From Cercis canadensis (Eukaryota > Streptophyta > Magnoliopsida > Fabales > Fabaceae), in assembly GCA_003255065.1 (NCBI GenBank), contig QAOA01003578.1, positions 681,006 through 745,005 of the forward strand: DNA of 64,000 bases, written 5' to 3'. Positions 51,412 through 61,826 of this stretch are shown piece by piece. Position numbers and translations under genes: made by a program. How positions within the stretch are numbered: the stretch's first letter is position 1; each line of letters opens with the position of its first letter. The notes beneath the pieces are model-generated. The model saw nothing but the letters and a program-made list of their open reading frames with translations. It was not told the origin of the DNA and ran no database searches.

Positions 51412-54280
51412 AGTATGGGGAGAGGGCAAGGAGGGAGCTGGAAGCCATGATGTATAGAGCTCTGATTTGCCTTTTGGCGATTGTGATGAGTAGTTGACAA
51501 AAGCTTCTGGTCAATTTTAATTTGCTAGTTCAAGTTATTACGTATTGTCAAACTGTATTTCAGTTCTACTTTTCTATTTGATATTACTAGTATTAAATTG
51601 ACTAAGATGGATTCACATTGATTTACAGTAATTGACCAACGCGTTTTTTGAACATAATTTGAAACTTTAATTAATTGCAATTTACTATTACAAGTATTAA
51701 ATTTGACTCATTGACTGGCATTGATTTGTTTTAGAATTATTATAATTAAATTTGAATTAACGTGGATTGACCAACGTGTGGTCCTCATATAATTTCAAAG
51801 TGTATCTAATCACTACAATCTACAATTTACTATTACAACTATGAAATTGATTACCATAAATTGACCAAAAAAGTCATTGCTGAAACATGCACCAGCTAAG
51901 CCTGAACAGTTGCCAGGCACAAGATATTATATAATCATTCTCTTCACTTTATTTCATTTTCAAAGGAAAGTTCTTGTTCTTGCTACACTTGTATCCCCTC
52001 TCCCATCCTTTTCAACTTTTCTTTGCTCTTATTTTTTCTAACTCACATTTACAACTCTATTGGTGAAGGGTTTCAAAAGAAAAGAAAAAAGAGGAGAAAG
52101 AAACTAGAAAGTGATGTGTATTTTTTTTTTTAATTTGTGAGCTTTTAAAAAAAAANGTATTTTTTTTTTTTAATTTGTGAGCTTTTAAAAAAAAATGATA
52201 GAGGGTATTAGAATTAAATAACCCAAAACACTTACAAAATTCATTATTTTCAACTCTTAAAAAATATAAAAATGATGTAATATCTTTTTTTCCCTTCCCT
52301 ACCGAAATCCCTTAATCCTAATATAACAAACCCTAGTGTTGTTTATTAATGCGAGAGTTGCATGCAGATTATAGGCCTACTAAACAACTAAACAAGTACA
52401 TTTTGGAAGCTGGCGTTCCTATCAAGTTATTATAATTAAACAAGCTTAGGAAATAAGAAAATAGAAAATTAGGGAGCTTGGCTTGACACTGATCATAACA
52501 ATGATTTATAATAATCTGAAATTTCAATATATATGCATGTTAGTAAGGTGATCTGAAGTCAAAGCTCAAGTTGAACCTAGTGGGGGCAATTATCACCTTC
52601 ATAAGTAATGGAGAAGATTACTCCACATAATGGCAGTTCCCTAATCGCTGTCAACCATTCAATGGCATGAGAGTTGCGCTAAGTTGACATTGACAAGGAT
52701 TATGATTGAAGACTATTCTTTGATATATTTAGCTGAAAATTCTATACGTAGTTATGGCCGCAATTAAGGAGTATATCCAATTGGTAATTATGTAAATTTG
52801 GGTATCTAAGATATTCTAGAAAAGGAAAATGGAGTTACCTATGATTGTGTAAAAGAGAAATGATACCCACACACATCTCCATATCTTACAAAACCCATAT
52901 TTGTGACTGATTAAGTAGGTTCAATTGAAATTATAAAGTTTAAATCAAAAAAGGACTCACAATAATGAGAAAATGTAAGAAAAAATATATATATTATATT
53001 GATCATCATCTAAATTTGCAAGACTGCCCTAATATACCTTGTTATTTATATGAAGTTTATGAATTAAGTGTCTAATTAACTCGACCAAGGAATCCTAAAT
53101 GTGCAAAAACCTACCGTGATATCCTATACGCCTCTAAAGGGGGAGTTTGTATAACTAATTAATTATGTGATCAGAAGTAACAAAGTAGTCATATACATAA
53201 CCTTTTGAGATTAAGGAGTTTCTGAGATGTTGGGTTCAAATTCCTCATAATTATGCAGATTATCCCTTAATATTAGATTTGTTCTATATATACTCTCTTC
53301 ATGTAGTAAATGTATTATTTTGGTATTGTTGTCACCTAGTGTCCAGGCCAAGAGTATATATATATATATATTATCTGAGACAACAAAAAAGAGAAAAAAG
53401 TCTTGCTGTGTGAATACAAGCAAGTACATGGAAATGATAGAGCCAAGAAGAGAAAATACAATTAATTTCAAAAAGCATTCTTTGTTTTATGTGATAAAGA
53501 AAAAAAGTCTTGCTTTCCTAAGCTTCCAAAACTATATGTCTATAAAATTCATTGTATCCTTTTTATAAGTAATAGCCAAATATTCTTCTTTTATTTACAT
53601 TAATTTAATTTTAAGTTGTTTATAATTTATTAAGACATTATTACACTAGATGAATACCTATCAAGTGTCAACAAGAGATTACCTCTAAGAGTTGAATCGA
53701 AGGCCTATAACGTAGACACATCTCAATTTACATGATGGCATACAAATCAAATTTGAATTCTTACATTTTATAAGTTATCCAAACTTTTTTTTTTCTGTGT
53801 ATTAGAGGCTATATAGCAAGAAGAGTTTATTTTCTCCCATAATCACATTTCACTTGATTTTAATATAATTTGAACATAGAGCATTTACTATAAAATATCT
53901 GGTGCTCAACCATTAGGTTGTCTCCTTTAAAACATATAAATTATTATTAATTACTACTAAATCATACTTTATAGCTTAATAAAACCTAATTATAAAGAAG
54001 AAAACAAAACAAATATGATGTAATTTATAGGTTAAGAGCATGCACCTTCGTGGGAAGAAACAAAAATGATTAATTAAGTGAAAAAGTTTACCGCAATGTG
54101 TTGAGCCGACAAAGACGGCTAAAAGAGGTAACAAAGGGACAACAACTTCGTGTAAACCTTTCACATTTCACATTTTATAATCCTTTCTCTCTCTTTCTCT
54201 CTCCCAACCAAAACAAAATGTCAACGGTCAGAATGGTTGGCTACAATAACCCTTTCCTCTTAATATCTCTCTCTCTCTTC
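51412..54280. other. Intergenic with assembly duplication
   Basis: A 38-bp segment at 52118-52155 is repeated at 52157-52195 across a single N (52156), very likely unmerged contig ends. A (TA)n microsatellite lies at about 53356-53371. No gene supported. Confidence 0.5.
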
Positions 54281-54283
54281 CTC

Positions 54284-54292
54284 AATAAATAT
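54284..54292 (+). promoter_or_regulatory. TATA-like element of the VQ gene
   Basis: aataaatat, inside a CT-rich promoter and leader, about 82 bp before the ATG at 54374. Placement relative to the start is plausible, but the match to consensus is modest. Confidence 0.4.
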
Positions 54293-54373
54293 CCCTCTCA
54301 TCTCTCTCCCTTTTCACCACTCTAGCATTTAATCAAACAGTTTCCATTTACAGCTTTCACATTGAGCTTCAAG

Positions 54374-55006
54374 ATGAGCCCTGCTGCAAACTTCCATGGC
54401 ATCCACGAGCAACCAAAGAAGTTCATCAATGGCCCACGCCCTTTACCATTGATGATAAAAAGGGAATCCCATTTGATTCGCAAGTCTTCTTCATTTGCTG
54501 ACACCAAGCCCCATCAACAACAACCGAGGAACCCCATCATCATCTACACTCGCTCACCAAAAGTGATTCACACCAAGGCCAGAGATTTCATGGCTCTTGT
54601 TCAAAGACTCACCGGCATGTCACCAAAAGCCAGAGTCTCTTCCACTGCCTCACTGCCTCCTCAGCCACAACACGAGGCCACTGAGAATTTTGGGTCATTT
54701 TCCTCTGATGGGTCGAAATCTAATAACAGTGTCAAACAAGAGCAGAGTGTTTGTGAAGGTAATGAAAGTAGCTCAGCTCTGAGAGATGAAGAAGCTTGTG
54801 CTAAAGGAAGTACGAATGTTCAGCTTATTAGTCCATTATCTAATGTGGGTTTTGCTGATTTTCCTCTGTTTACGCCGAATTCCTCAGATTTCTTTTGTTC
54901 ATCATCTCGACAAGTTCATAAATTTTATGATTCGCCTTTTGGGAATCTGGCTAGTTTGATTTCGCCTTCAGGGTTGGAATTCCTGAAAGAACTTCCTGAA
55001 TATTGA
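54374..55006 (+). CDS. VQ-motif protein, VQ8/VQ20 type
   Basis: An intronless 210-aa protein. I start at ATG 54374 (MSPAANFHG) because homologues start MSPA and no earlier in-frame ATG exists. The VQ motif FMALVQRLTG is at residues 72-81 and fits FxxxVQxLTG. Just before it are KVIHTKARD and the basic INGPRPLPLMIKRESHLI (18-35), both typical of this subgroup. The rest is Ser/Gln/Pro-rich and probably disordered; a conserved-looking tail SPSGLEFLKELPEY ends the protein. VQ proteins are nuclear or plastid cofactors that bind WRKY transcription factors or sigma-factor-related proteins and act in defence and development. The specific partner is not deducible. No introns, as in most dicot VQ genes. 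Confidence 0.93.
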   Translation: MSPAANFHGIHEQPKKFINGPRPLPLMIKRESHLIRKSSSFADTKPHQQQPRNPIIIYTRSPKVIHTKARDFMALVQRLTGMSPKARVSSTASLPPQPQHEATENFGSFSSDGSKSNNSVKQEQSVCEGNESSSALRDEEACAKGSTNVQLISPLSNVGFADFPLFTPNSSDFFCSSSRQVHKFYDSPFGNLASLISPSGLEFLKELPEY

Positions 55007-55422
55007 CTGGTTTCTTCAAGTGGATCAATTTCTTTTGTAAATTTTGTTATTTTAGTGCTGTGGATATGATCGAGTGTAGAATAGAACACTGGGGTTTAAT
55101 TATTTATGAATTATAATTAAGGAAAATTAATTCATTCTTTTCTGGACGTATGAAGAAAAAAGTTCAAGTTCATTGATTTGATGAACTTGTATTTGTTACT
55201 GTAATTTAATTTCCTTGTATTCTGCAGACTGTCTTTCATGTTTCTTTCTCATCGTTGTGTGAGTGTTATTCTGTAATCCTATTTCTATTCCCACTATTAA
55301 TTTCTTAAACAATTGGATATGTCTTATGAGTTTCTGCCATTCCACTTTATCACCTTATCATTTCAAATTTCTTACATAATAACTATTGGAAGCATATCTT
55401 TCATTTTTTTTTTGGTAATAAC
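55007..55422. other. 3' flank of the VQ gene
   Basis: Probable 3' UTR rich in T and A; no other signal was seen. Confidence 0.5.
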
Positions 55423-55637
55423 TGTTAGATATAAAATCATTTTTTGTTCTTGACATGACATCAAAGCCTTTTTAACCAAGCGGTTAGGAGATTGAATCCT
55501 TCCGCCTTCACTTTCTCAATTAAATTGAAATTTCAGTATAATGTATAAATGTACATGTGTTTTGTCTACGCTTCAAACTCAAAGGGCTTTCACTTGAGGG
55601 AGCGTATTAGATATAAAACTATTCATGAGTCTTGACA
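55423..55637 (+). mobile_element. Very small LTR retroelement (SMART/TRIM type), fossil
   Basis: 215 bp. Two 33-bp terminal direct repeats lie at 55423-55455 (tgttagatataaaatcattt...ttgaca) and 55605-55637 (tattagatataaaactattc...ttgaca). Next to the first is tgacatcaaag, a decayed primer-binding site. A purine tract (gagggagcg) precedes the second. The 5-bp flanks ataac (55418-55422 and 55638-55642) are identical. It belongs to the same family as 30523-30751 (shared interior ctttctcaattaaattgaa). It has no coding part and is decayed. Confidence 0.75.
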
Positions 55638-55697
55638 ATAACTAATANGGAGCGTATTAGATATAAAACTATTCATGAGTTTTGACAATAACTAATA
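55599..55697. repeat. 49-bp duplication around a single N (likely assembly artefact)
   Basis: 55599-55647 recurs at 55649-55697 with one substitution, around an N at 55648. Probably unmerged overlapping contig ends, possibly of two haplotypes given the one difference. Confidence 0.75.
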
Positions 55698-55706
55698 ACT
55701 TCTAAG

Positions 55707-56145
55707 CTATGTAGCACAGGTACGGATACGGGTTACGTTAGTACGACATTTTCAAAAAATTAGGAATACAGGTATGTCACGTCATATATATATATATATA
55801 TAATAAACAATTTTAAAATTCTTTAAATATTAAAAATATCAACCATTAATCCTTAGCAAATAAGTAACAATTAACAAATATTAACTCAACATATAAATCA
55901 TCAATCAAAATTCAAGTAATAAAATTTATCATATTTGATTAAGTATCATCAGTATATTATAAATATTTTTTAATTAGACCAAATGCATTATAAAAAATCA
56001 CAGAAAAATGATAAATCCAAAATCTAATTCTCATTATTTTTCAAATTTGTTAGATGCATCAAAAATTGAATCATTAAAAATAAATTTTAAATGATTAGTG
56101 ACAATTTTAATGCATAAATTAAAGTGAAGCAGAAAATAATGCAGN

Positions 56146-56212
<67 letters not shown>

Positions 56213-56298
56213 TGTTTCTTTTATTGGTACGCGTTTCACGTTTCGAAGACGTCTCCAAAACGGGTACGCTGCCTTCCTTGCAGTTTCGGTACTACGTT
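55707..56298. mobile_element. Probable Mutator-like non-autonomous element
   Basis: Flanked by identical 9-bp repeats acttctaag (55698-55706 and 56299-56307), the duplication length of Mutator-like elements. The ends are weakly inverted: ctatgtagcac at the left and aacgtagtac (reverse complement) at the right. Both flanking zones are rich in cgt/acg words (ggtacggatacgg; ggtacgcgtttcacg). The middle is AT-rich with a poly-A run of about 60 and an N at 56145. No coding part. Confidence 0.6.
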
Positions 56299-56449
56299 AC
56301 TTCTAAGCATATATTTAAAGTGTGCAGCAGTATATTTAATCAATAAATGAGAAAATGAATACTAGTAGCTTCTTGGATTGCGGTAAGGTTTGGTAACAAT
56401 GTCAACAAGTTGGAAAGAGTTGTCCAATTTTTTATTTTCTTGGTTACTT

Positions 56450-56705
56450 GAGCTGTGGAGTTGTCTATTTTCAAACCCATAACTTTCATTTTTGTTTTTG
56501 AATGTACATCATAACTTTCATTTGATTATAATTAATTTCAGAAGACATACAAGGAACCTTATATAACAGGATGTGAGGTGAAGATAGTACACAAGTCACC
56601 TCCTTGCTTATCACACTATGTTGTATTACTATATAATTTTGAGCTGTAGAGTTATCTATTTTCAAACCCATAACTTTCATTTGATTATAATTAACTTTAG
56701 AAATG
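56450..56705 (+). repeat. Tandem duplication, 191-bp offset
   Basis: gagctgtggagttgtctatt...cccataactttcattt at 56450-56545 recurs at 56641-56705. In copy 1 the word ataactttcattt is itself repeated. Non-coding. Confidence 0.7.
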
Positions 56706-57777
56706 CATTGCCATCTGTTATAGTAGCTAGAAGGCTAGAAGTTCGTAATTCCTCGGAATTAGTTTTTTTCAAAAGTTTAAACCATTAAAAGAGGTTTAAA
56801 AATTATTTTGATTTATATTTTTTAATTAACCACTTCGTAATAAAAACTGGTACTATATTAAGAAACTACCTGTGGCAAATTCCATTTGGAATATGTACCA
56901 AGTGTATTGCTTATGAAGATTAAAGCTAGTGTGCTTGATACAGGAATATGATGAACGGTTGTGCATGAAATGTGTCAAGAGTGCTCAAGTCGAATCCAGA
57001 GGACAATTTCTGTATAGATGTTTGCATTCCAATTTTGAAAGAAATTGTTACTTGTTCAAGGGGGCTAGAGTTGAGTCTTAGTTGGTGACTGGAGCAATTT
57101 AATGGCAGCTTACAAAATGAGTTTTTTATTTTGTATTTTTTCAAAGGTAGATGATCTTTACTGAGATAAACTGTATACAGATTAACAAAAGCTAAATCAA
57201 ACCAGTAAGTAGTTAGGATATAGAAGAAAATGTGATAACACTCAAGAGTATTATTTAAACAAGTAGGCTAAACAAAATTATAGTAAACCAGAATTGAATT
57301 CTTCTAACTCTTCTAAAGGCTTTAATTTGTGGACAATGATAGGAGGATCCCAAACTTTGTCATTAAAGACCAAATCATTCCTAACTTTTCATAAACACAG
57401 ACAAATGTATCAGGTTTTGCTCATCTAATTTTTAGTTAAGATAGCCAAAAAGCTACTTCCACGAAGCATGCAGCAACATGAGTTTGCGTTTGAAATAGTG
57501 CCATGCACGAAATTACGTGTGAAGCTGCGTTAAGGCTTTTATATGCTTGCGTGACTGATTTTTTTATTTTCTGAAACGTCAAAAGAATGTGATAAAGACC
57601 ATAATCCCGCACACGGGGATTGAACTCGAATTATAGAGAAATATCAAACACAATCCAAGTTATATTACTATTATGTTACGGCATATTATATTATATTATA
57701 TATTTAGTCAATTAATTTATTTAATGTTTCCTGTTTTATAAAAGTACAACACAACACAATCACCAAATATGTCTTTT

Positions 57778-57973
57778 CATTCTTGTGTTTGAAACTTCTT
57801 ATTAACAAAATAAGGGTCTCAAAGCACTTTTTCACACAAAGTTACAGTTGTGGGTGCTTGTTTCGACAGCGAAACCTCTAAGGCAAGGATAGCTTGTCTC
57901 AGATTTGATAAGTCTGATTTCATTCAAATTCAAAGGTTGAGGTCAAGCCCTAATTCTTGGGTTAAAAAAAAAA
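57778..57973 (+). mobile_element. SINE family S2, copy 1 (5'-truncated)
   Basis: From cattcttgtgtttgaaact to an A tail at 57964-57973. It aligns throughout with 61827-62054 (shared agggtctcaaa.cact, acaaagttacagttg, gataagtctg...ccta.ttc.tgggtta). The tRNA-like A-box is missing here. The flanks aatatgtcttttcatt and aatacgtctttctatt may be a decayed target-site duplication. Confidence 0.75.
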
Positions 57974-58842
57974 TACGTCTTTCTATTACTGCAACTTGCA
58001 TCATAAGGAAGCTACGTACCAAGTACCAAAAAATGTGTCTTCATTATTTTAATTTGCTATGCACTCTATTAAGTAACGAGGAGTACAAATCAAAATCTTC
58101 CCTTTTATATTTTTCTCATGTATTGTATTGCTATTTAGTCAAATGAATTTTTAGAGAAGATATGTAACTAATGGGTATAAATAATACATAGTATTAAAGA
58201 AATTTATATATCTGCTTGTCGGGCACACATGCATTCACCATAACATTAATTTTTTTTATAATTGCATAAAATATTAATTTTATAATATATAAAAGGAATC
58301 AAAAATTCTTTTGCGAGGATTAATTCAAGCACAACATAATGTAGGACGATTGTATAGTCATTGTAGCACAAAGGAATTGATTATTCCACATGCTTTTATG
58401 ATTATTCTTTTAAACTAACAATATAAGTCAGAATGAAGGCCAAATATTGTAGGCTTAGAATAGAATAAAACCAATTTGGCACGTTTTAACAGTTTNCAGA
58501 ATGAAGGCCAAATTTGGCACGTTTTAACAGTTTGTTTTAACGTTTATTGATTTATAAACAATTTAATATAAGACAAGCACCAACGACAGCTTTCCATTCA
58601 TGGAATCTTGCATTATAAGGAAGCTACAATGAAGCAGAGATTGTTTTTCTATTTTAATCTCACAAGCTATCCCATTCCCCCCAACCGATACGCCACATTG
58701 AAATCAAACATTCTCCCTTCAGTTTAATTCATACCTTCCCATAAAATGTCAAAACCATAAATTGACTGAAAAAGAAATAATAATATAAGTTTAGATATAC
58801 AATTCAAGTTTCACTTATATATATAATATAAGTGATCTTAAT
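57974..58842. other. Intergenic with a rearranged duplication around a gap
   Basis: 58429-58495 and the sequence from 58497 share cagaatgaaggccaaat and atttggcacgttttaacagttt around an N (58496). The second copy lacks about 30 internal bases, so the two may be alleles or an unmerged overlap. Confidence 0.6.
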
Positions 58843-58935
58843 CAAATGATTTATGATTGAGTTATATTAAAATCGTCTTTAAAATTTATACGTTTTGTGT
58901 TCAATTCAGAATTAGCCAAAAGTATCAAACAAAAA
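58843..58935 (+). repeat. Old SINE-like repeat, copy 3 of 3
   Basis: caaatgatttatgattgagt... to ...agtatcaaacaaaaa, with gttcaattc in the B-box place. It aligns with 31771-31864. Confidence 0.45.
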
Positions 58936-59368
58936 TGCAAGTGATCTTATTGAAATCTTATCACATAAACTATTTGAAAAATATTTATGTATGGAGCATG
59001 TATATATATTTACCATTACTCCATTACAATGCACTATAGGAGGTAGCCTTTATGGGGTGAAGCAATTTAGGGTCATCAAAAATTGAAAAGGAATAAGCTA
59101 TGAGTTATATTGTAGGAATATTAGATTGTGTTGCTGAGAGTGAAGCCTGTTATTCTCAATAGGTATTAGAGAAACTGGGCTGTTGGGGATAATCAACCAT
59201 ATATAACACAATGTTAATGGTCATACATCTCCTTAATTGCTCAAACCAGAAACAAATTTGGGACTGTGCAACATTTGATTATTATAATTCATAAGAAGGG
59301 TACCAATTAAGAAGCAAGAGGGCTGTCTTATTTTTGAGTCACAAGCTGGGAAATCGTTGAAGTCAAAC

Positions 59369-59490
59369 ATTTCTCTCAATATTATATCGATTTTAGAAGT
59401 CAAATCGGGAAAATTACTTATCTTAAGTCTAATATTTCTCTCAATATTATATCCATTTTAGAAGTCAAATCGGGAAAATTATTTATCTTC
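59369..59490 (+). repeat. Two-copy 65-bp tandem repeat
   Basis: 59369-59433 and 59434-59490 share atttctctcaatattatat, ttttagaagtcaaatcggg and aaaatta.ttatctt with very few differences, so the duplication is recent. Confidence 0.85.
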
Positions 59491-59536
59491 AAAGAAATAA
59501 TAATTTTTCATTAATGGGGAAAAAAAATAAAAAACT

Positions 59537-59591
59537 TCCGCTGCCAGGATTCAAACCTGGGTAAATCCGAAGTTTTTTAAGCTACAGCGGA
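59537..59591 (-). pseudogene. tRNA-Glu-like sequence, shortened copy A
   Basis: On the minus strand it begins TCCGCTGTAGC and ends with CCAGGTTTGAATCCTGGCA then GCGGA. The 7-bp acceptor stem TCCGCTG/CAGCGGA and the T-arm CCAGG/CCTGG are intact. It is only 55 nt; the D-arm and most of the anticodon arm are missing, so it cannot be a normal tRNA. Confidence 0.7.
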
Positions 59592-59774
59592 CTCGGTCAT
59601 TTCAATTTTGATGTCTAGATGAGATAATAATAATAATTTATATAAAATAAGAATAATATGAATTTTAGAAAAAAATTATGCATCTATCACACTTTATAAC
59701 TTAATTACTTAAATATTACAATTTTTTAAAAAAATTAAGTCAAAAAAAAATTCAAATAGGTGGGGACTACCAGA

Positions 59775-60215
59775 NNNNNNNNNNNNNNNNNNNNNNNNNN
59801 NNNNNNNNNNNNNNNNNNNNNNNNNNNNNNNNNNNNNNNNNNNNNNNNNNNNNNNNNNNNNNNNNNNNNNNNNNNNNNNNNNNNNNNNNNNNNNNNNNNN
59901 NNNNNNNNNNNNNNNNNNNNNNNNNNNNNNNNNNNNNNNNNNNNNNNNNNNNNNNNNNNNNNNNNNNNNNNNNNNNNNNNNNNNNNNNNNNNNNNNNNNN
60001 NNNNNNNNNNNNNNNNNNNNNNNNNNNNNNNNNNNNNNNNNNNNNNNNNNNNNNNNNNNNNNNNNNNNNNNNNNNNNNNNNNNNNNNNNNNNNNNNNNNN
60101 NNNNNNNNNNNNNNNNNNNNNNNNNNNNNNNNNNNNNNNNNNNNNNNNNNNNNNNNNNNNNNNNNNNNNNNNNNNNNNNNNNNNNNNNNNNNNNNNNNNN
60201 NNNNNNNNNNNNNNN
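59775..60215. other. 441-bp assembly gap
   Basis: A run of N. Open frames drawn through it are meaningless. Confidence 0.99.
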
Positions 60216-60267
60216 TGAAGGACCCGAAGATTCATATTCCAAGCTTTCATGGGTTGAGGTCTGGTAA

Positions 60268-60475
60268 TTCTCTCTCTCTACTACATCTTTCTCTCTTTTC
60301 CTTTGCTATCTGTTTCTCTCTCATCTCCTGTGATTTGTTTCTCTCTCCTCTCTTGTGATTTGTTTCTCTCTCTTCCCTGTGATTTCTTTCTTTCTCTTCC
60401 GCTTTGATCTCTGTCTCTTTCTCCCTCTGCAATCTATCTCTCTCTCCCTCCCTCCCTCTCTTTGGCCTCTATCCC
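60268..60475. repeat. Pyrimidine-rich minisatellite
   Basis: Repeats of about 24 bp built on tgtgatttgtttctctctc (starts near 60329, 60354 and 60378), grading into (TC)n and (CCCT)n. The 441-bp gap lies 50 bp upstream, probably because this tract is hard to assemble. Confidence 0.8.
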
Positions 60476-60484
60476 TTGATTCTT

Positions 60485-60670
60485 TTTCAGTTTGTTTCGT
60501 ACCTCTCGTGGAAATTTCGTGTGTTTCTCTTTATTTCCTCCGAAATGAACCGAAACATGCCTGTTTCCATGGAAACGGCAGAATTTCTGAACTGGTCAAG
60601 TGTTTCGTGTCGTACACAGGGGAAACGGAAAAATTTCGTGCGTTTCGTACGAAACAGCACGACATTTAGT
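60485..60670. repeat. TTTCGT/ACGAAA-rich block, probable transposon end
   Basis: Many inverted words: gtttccatggaaac, gtttcgtacgaaac, cgtgtttc/gaaacacg. It resembles the terminal zones of Mutator-like relics such as 55707-56298. Its other end would lie in or beyond the gap, so it cannot be confirmed. Confidence 0.35.
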
Positions 60671-60858
60671 TCCTTGGTAATATGTCATACCACATAAGAA
60701 TAACCAATGTGTGAATGACATGTGTACAAGTTAATTATTTTTAAATTTGTTTAAGAAAATAAGATAAATTATATTTATATCTAATAAAATATTAAAATTA
60801 CATATGATTGATATGTCAATATAATAATGACATAGTCATATAGTATCATAGAATTTTC
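60671..60858 (+). mobile_element. MITE family M1, copy 2
   Basis: Full-length match in opposite orientation to 46427-46612. It starts with tggtaatatgtcatac and ends with gtatcatagaattttcg. The terminal repeats are more decayed than in copy 1. Confidence 0.7.
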
Positions 60859-61124
60859 GTATTAAAATACTTAACTTAGTCCCTAATTAAAATTATCTAG
60901 CTCCCCCATTGATTCTTAGGTGATATATTAGAGAGGGAATTATAACGACGCTACAAAGAAGCACATATTGTTTTCTCTTTTATAACCAAACTACATGATA
61001 TATATTCTTATTAATTTTTTTCCCATTATGTCTCTGAAGCCTTTCGTTTCCCTTGTATCCAAATTCAAAACGGGGAAGACAGTATTAAAATAAAAAAGTG
61101 TCAATTTGTCCAAAAAGGTAAATT

Positions 61125-61195
61125 TCCGCTGCCAGGATTCGAACCTGGAATTTCTCAAAGAAATCTCAACCCAGAGGTTACTGTGCTACAGCGGA
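61125..61195 (-). pseudogene. tRNA-Glu-like sequence, copy B
   Basis: 71 nt on the minus strand. The acceptor stem TCCGCTG/CAGCGGA (7 bp) and T-arm CCAGG-TTCGAAT-CCTGG are perfect, and the T-loop is canonical. An anticodon-like arm can be drawn around gatttCTTTGAGaaatt (loop CTTTGAG, would read TTG). No good D-arm forms. The overall frame resembles nuclear tRNA-Glu (TCCGTTGTAG...CAACGGA). I regard it as a tRNA-derived pseudogene or element rather than a working tRNA. Confidence 0.65.
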
Positions 61196-61437
61196 TTTGT
61201 TGACAAGCTAAGATCAATTAGTTTAGATATATTGCAGAGATTAGCTGAATAGCAATAATAAGCCCATTAACCATGTGCCCACTTATAGCAGACCTCGACG
61301 CTAAATTGGCGTGGTAAATAAAATAATGAGCCCGTTAGAGTCTCTTATGATAATTTTCATGGGCCCAACTAAGGGTTATGTGATAGATTTTTTGGACTTA
61401 CATTAAATAATTTTGTATATCATCTGTAATTAACAAA

Positions 61438-61506
61438 TCCGCTGTAGCACAATATCTTAGGATTGTGATTTCTTTCAAAATTCCAGGTTCGAATCCTGGC
61501 AGCGGA
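61438..61506 (+). pseudogene. tRNA-Glu-like sequence, copy C
   Basis: 69 nt. Same perfect acceptor stem and T-arm as copy B. The arm gattt-CTTTCAA-aattc puts TTC (Glu) in the anticodon place. The D-arm is not recognisable. Copies B and C also share flanks (aacaaa before, aat after), so they are inverted copies of one unit of about 80 bp, 242 bp apart. Confidence 0.65.
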
Positions 61507-61826
61507 AATATTATGTTTTTCATTTTTAATTTTTTGACAAATCGACACTGTTGCCACCCATTAGCCCTTGCTCTATAGTACTTGGGTTCTATTGCCAAAA
61601 TGGGATATTGACAGCACCGCTAAGGAGCACTTCACCCTTTCATCTAGTTCGTTTGCCTAGTTTAATGTAAAAAACAAAGGTGTTATAAGTAACAAGTACC
61701 TAAGAAGATGCAATTAAGGCCGAAAAGTTTTAGGATGATTCTACTCAAATTTGGCATGAGAACTATGCAAGCCTCGTTACATTTCTCACTTAATTTATTT
61801 CACAATTATATATTAATTATATTAAG

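Noticed and set aside
59709-60250. Long open frames across the N run
   Set aside because: They exist only because N codons contain no stops.
60485-60858. A single larger element spanning the TTTCGT block and the MITE after it
   Set aside because: The MITE is explained by its match to 46.4 kb, and the other end of the TTTCGT block would lie in the gap.
61398-61598. 66-codon minus-strand frame containing LPGFEPG
   Set aside because: That word is the translation of the T-arm of the tRNA-like copy C, a familiar false protein.
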